Shown: positions 42,509 through 45,085 of the stretch, piece by piece | Position numbering within the stretch: position 1 is the stretch's first letter | Layout: each line of letters opens with the position of its first letter | Assembly: GCA_947449575.1 (NCBI GenBank) | Contig: CANFRV010000027.1 | Span: forward strand, 1 to 45,085 | DNA length: 45,085 nt | Source of the DNA: Flavobacteriales bacterium | GTDB lineage: Bacteria; Bacteroidota; Bacteroidia; Flavobacteriales_D; Crocinitomicaceae | Direction of reading: 5' to 3' | Notes under the pieces: model-generated | The model's database searches: none | What the model was told of the DNA's origin: nothing | What the model saw: the letters and a program-made list of their open reading frames with translations, nothing else | Made by a program: the position numbers and the translations under genes

Positions 42509-43111
42509 ATCTCAATTATGTTAAGTAACAAATTTGATATCCATTTCAGTTTTCTGCTATGATAATTCTCGGAAATAAATCTGATCGATGTCAAGTACTT
42601 GAAAAAGAAAGAATATCAGGTATTTATCTGAATTATTGAAAATTTGGACAAAGTTTGTATCAAGCCTTAATTCTTAAAATTACAGGATTAAAAATCTGGC
42701 GGAATGGTTGGGAAAAAATCCAAAGTTTTAAGGTATGTAGTAGTAATTCAAAAAATTAGTTTTTTCACCTATTTAATTTGGATTTGTTCCATGGATCTTA
42801 AATTTTATAATTTTAGGAGTTAAAAATGCATGTAGTTAATACCTAGGTAATTAATTGAGAATGTTTCAAGGGTATTAACATTAACTTTTTGAACAGTAAT
42901 GAATTACATGTTAATTTATTGTTTTATAGTGATTTACATGTTTATAACTTGTTTATAATTCAACTAATGTCACCATATTATCTGATAAATATCAGGTTAT
43001 TAATTATAAAATGATATTAACTTTGTGGAGTAAAAAAGTGTCTAAATCGATAGATATGGCATCTTAATCGACTTTTATGTCATTTTATATTTATTAGAAA
43101 AATTAGCAACA
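42509..43111. promoter_or_regulatory. 603-bp repeat-rich intergenic control region
   Basis: No gene is visible. It contains: TCAGGTATTTATCTGA (42616-42631), an imperfect palindrome; TACCTAGGTA (42840-42849); TTACATGTT at 42904 and 42934 (30-bp spacing); TGTTTATAA at 42939 and 42950 (11-bp spacing); and CTGATAAATATCAG (42982-42995). The density of phased repeats points to several protein sites. -7 box TAACTTTG at 43018-43025 serves the receiver-Crp gene. Confidence 0.5.
43018..43025 (+). promoter_or_regulatory. receiver-Crp gene -7 box TAACTTTG
   Basis: Perfect TAnnTTTG match. AGGTTATTAA (42994-43003) ends 14 bp upstream of it. Leader of about 80 nt to the ATG at 43112. Confidence 0.6.
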
Positions 43112-44167
43112 ATGAAAAAAATACTCCTTATCGAAGATGATAAACAAATTAGGGAAAATCTTATTGAAATTTTAGAATTAGCTGAATATAAAGTGGTCGT
43201 CGCAGAAAATGGGGTGACAGGTGTGAACCAGGCTGTAAAAGAAAAACCAGATTTAATTCTTTGTGATATTTTAATGCCATTGCTCGACGGATATGGTGCC
43301 TTAAACTTGTTGTCAAAAAATGAAGAAACTGCGGTTATTCCTTTTGTTTTTATGTCATCTATTTCAGAAAAAAAAGATATCAGGAAAGGAATGAATCTTG
43401 GAGCGGATGATTTTGTCATTAAACCTTTTAATTGCAGTGAGCTTCTAAATGTTATTGAACTTCGCCTCAAGAAATCAGCTTTGCTAAATAATAATTCATT
43501 TGAAAATAATGATTTAGGTAATTTTCTCTCTGAAACAAAAGGTATTCAATTATTAAAAGAGGTGATCGAAAAAGAAGATCTTGATACTCGATTTTACAGA
43601 AAAAAAGACATAATCTATATCGACGGTTTTTTTCCCAAAGGTGTGTATTATGTCACGAAAGGTAGAGTAAAGATTTACAAAACAAATGAACTGGGAAAAG
43701 AGTTAATTACTGAATTATATAATGAAGGTGACTTTTTCGGATATTCTGCCTTATTTGGAGATAAGAAATATACAGATTCTGCATCTACTTTAGAAGAATC
43801 AATCATCTGTATGATTCCAAGAGATGAATTTCTAAATTTAATGAATAAGAATATTGATGTTTTTCAAAAATTTATTAAGATGATGTCCATGGATATCAAA
43901 GCCAAAGAAAAACAATTAATGAAATTAGCGTTCGATTCTGTTCGGAAAAGAGTAGCTGAGGCTCTTACTACTTTGTACAATCGATTTAAAGAACAGGAAG
44001 AAAATCAATTTAAGATTACAATTTCAAGAGATGATCTTGCCAGTTTATCAGGTACTGCAACCGAAACCACGATTCGAATGTTAAGTGATTTTAAAGATGA
44101 GGGATTAATTTCTATAGATAAAAGTTCTATTTCCATTTTAGATTATGAAAATTTGAAGTGTGTATAA
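43112..44167 (+). CDS. response regulator fused to a Crp/Fnr regulator
   Basis: The 351-residue protein has an N-terminal CheY-like receiver (about 1-122) with acidic pair EDD, phospho-acceptor Asp in ILCDILMP (about 53), Ser in MSS and Lys in KPF. A cyclic-nucleotide/Fnr-type beta-barrel (about 155-260, GVYYVTKGRVKIYK and GDFFGYSALFGDKKYTDSA) and a C-terminal winged helix (about 290-345, SRDDLASLSGTATETTIRMLSDF) follow. The Fnr cysteine set is not evident. No histidine kinase gene is adjacent, so its input is unknown. The location next to Usp and BON genes suggests it controls them. Confidence 0.92.
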   Translation: MKKILLIEDDKQIRENLIEILELAEYKVVVAENGVTGVNQAVKEKPDLILCDILMPLLDGYGALNLLSKNEETAVIPFVFMSSISEKKDIRKGMNLGADDFVIKPFNCSELLNVIELRLKKSALLNNNSFENNDLGNFLSETKGIQLLKEVIEKEDLDTRFYRKKDIIYIDGFFPKGVYYVTKGRVKIYKTNELGKELITELYNEGDFFGYSALFGDKKYTDSASTLEESIICMIPRDEFLNLMNKNIDVFQKFIKMMSMDIKAKEKQLMKLAFDSVRKRVAEALTTLYNRFKEQEENQFKITISRDDLASLSGTATETTIRMLSDFKDEGLISIDKSSISILDYENLKCV

Positions 44168-44189
44168 GATTGGTTGTTTTTAGTGAAAG

Positions 44190-44240
44190 CATTTGAGAAA
44201 ATCCTATAGAAATTATCGGTATTTCTCAAATGTTTTTTTT
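44190..44240 (+). terminator. terminator of the receiver-Crp gene
   Basis: CATTTGAGAAA (44190-44200) pairs perfectly with TTTCTCAAATG (44222-44232), then T8. The 21-nt loop is large but stable for a terminator of this type. Confidence 0.85.
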
Positions 44241-44435
44241 GACCGTATTTGATCATACTAGCTTTTCTCATCAATATTCTAAAAAAAAGATTGAATTGCC
44301 ATTATCTTATTTATTATTTTAATAAGTAAGATTTTAATCATATCTATTCTTGTCTAAATGCAGTTTTTCTGTGGAGACGAAAAAGTATTTTTACTTTAAT
44401 TACTAATGGATAGTGATTGATATAAAAAGAAAAAA

Positions 44436-44894
44436 ATGGAAACACTTACACCAAAAGATTTTACAGAAAAATTAAATTCTAATGCCTTCAAGTCACTTTT
44501 CACACTTCAAGGTTTTGTGAAGAAATCAGACGCTGCTGCTGAAATTTTATTTACCCAAAAGAATACCGGTGAAAACTGGATAAAAATCCCAACGGCCATC
44601 ATAGATTCTGTATTGGTATTAAAAATATTTGAGAGTGATGACCAAACCAATATTATAGTGAAACTTCAATTTAAGGAAGCTACAACCTCCGAAGGAATCG
44701 TTTTTCAAAAATTATTGATGACAGATTACACCTACTGTATGTGCTCTTGTCAAGGGATGAAGTGTGGTACTGGAGGTAATCATTGTGGATGCGGAAATCA
44801 TTGTGAATGTGGTTGTAAGAAAGTTGATATTGATCATCGACACATGGAGATACAAGGTTCTAGTTATTCCTGCAAAAAATCTTGTTCAATGTAA
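44436..44894 (+). CDS. cysteine-rich putative metal-binding protein
   Basis: The 152-residue protein has an ordinary mixed N-terminal part (about 1-97) and a Cys/His-rich tail. From residue 98 the pattern is C-x-C-x-C-x4-C-x6-C-x-C-x3-C-x-C-x-C, followed by HRH and, near the end, two further cysteines (SCKKSC). Nine clustered cysteines plus several histidines suggest a metallothionein-like metal-binding module. No known domain was recognised for the N-terminal part. No signal peptide. It follows the regulator gene after a terminator and lies at the right end of the island. Confidence 0.8.
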   Translation: METLTPKDFTEKLNSNAFKSLFTLQGFVKKSDAAAEILFTQKNTGENWIKIPTAIIDSVLVLKIFESDDQTNIIVKLQFKEATTSEGIVFQKLLMTDYTYCMCSCQGMKCGTGGNHCGCGNHCECGCKKVDIDHRHMEIQGSSYSCKKSCSM

Positions 44895-44904
44895 TACAAA
44901 AAGA

Positions 44905-44962
44905 GGCTTTCTCAAAAGTTGTAATTTATTTAAAAAGACACTATCCCGAAAAGTGTGTAAAT
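44905..44962. mobile_element. possible insertion-sequence end remnants
   Basis: AGGCTTTCTCAAAAGTTG (44905 onward) resembles the terminal repeats of IS1182/IS5-type elements. GACACTATCCCGAAAAGTGTGTAAA (44937 onward, in two parts) resembles IS256-type ends. No transposase is visible, so the call is tentative. Confidence 0.3.
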
Positions 44963-45022
44963 AGAAAAAAGTTATTTTTAATACCTACTTATTCTGTCTT
45001 CAAAAATAATTAAAAATTGATT

Positions 45023-45065
45023 ATGGATTATGCCCCAATCTCTGATTGGCATAGTCCATTTTTTT
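45023..45065 (+). terminator. hairpin terminator at window end
   Basis: ATGGATTATGCC and AATC pair with GATT and GGCATAGTCCAT (one G-U pair, 2-nt bulge) around TCT, followed by T7. It may end the cysteine-rich gene's transcript. Confidence 0.7.
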
Positions 45066-45085
45066 GTGGCCTCGCTCAATGCTAA

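Noticed and set aside
44764-44964. 66-codon frame at the end of the cysteine-rich gene
   Set aside because: Frame-shifted shadow of the Cys-rich tail; Val/Ile-rich without a motif.
1-45085. tRNA, rRNA or known riboswitch genes
   Set aside because: No cloverleaf, rRNA signature or riboswitch core was recognised by eye; a covariance-model search would be decisive.

Overview
The window is a stretch of an AT-rich Bacteroidota chromosome, most likely order Flavobacteriales (a Crocinitomicaceae/Fluviicola-like relative is possible but not proven). The evidence is the set of Bacteroidota-type -7 promoter boxes (TAnnTTTG) without E. coli-like -10 boxes, a T9SS-sorted SprB-repeat protein, a TonB-dependent receptor with a carboxypeptidase-like N-terminal domain, BshC (bacillithiol), a GyrA that begins MADGE, and several small proteins that look Bacteroidota-specific.

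Layout. 1-141 is the 3' end of an IS30-type transposase. 251-3181 holds rpsO and pnp and a small conserved protein. 3366-4130 is yaaA. 4156-4682 is a compact element: a DUF559/Vsr-like endonuclease gene between perfect 36-bp inverted repeats. 4706-9309 (minus strand) holds a DAACS symporter with an unusual repeat-bearing loop, fmt, a GlcD-like FAD oxidase and efp. 9437-21333 holds a LapA-like protein, a TonB receptor, bshC, a cyclophilin, a lipoprotein, rpsA and a gyrA-TPR pair. 21615-27625 holds clpC, a secreted protein, murQ, a PyrR-like phosphoribosyltransferase, an endonuclease III without iron-sulfur cysteines, and a small conserved protein. 27821-31513 is a 1230-residue secreted adhesin-like protein with about 11 SprB repeats.

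31791-44894 is an accessory stress island: two tandem-domain universal stress proteins, a coiled-coil protein overlapping a Na/Pi-cotransporter-like protein, three tandem triple-BON paralogues, Hsp20, a baeRF/eRF1-like protein followed by a membrane-anchored GyrI-like protein and a patatin whose catalytic motifs are degenerate, a DUF6629-like membrane protein, a receiver-Crp fusion regulator behind a 600-bp repeat-rich control region, and a cysteine-rich protein. Short motifs shared by the control regions of BON1, hsp20 and the regulator suggest one regulon. The right edge carries sequences that look like insertion-sequence ends.

The items most worth following up are the inverted-repeat/DUF559 element, the baeRF-GyrI-pseudopatatin cassette in the stress island, the beta-repeat insertion in the symporter, hairpins placed at the predicted 5' ends of rpsO and rpsA mRNAs, and predicted leaderless mRNAs. 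All assignments come from reading the sequence; no database search was run.
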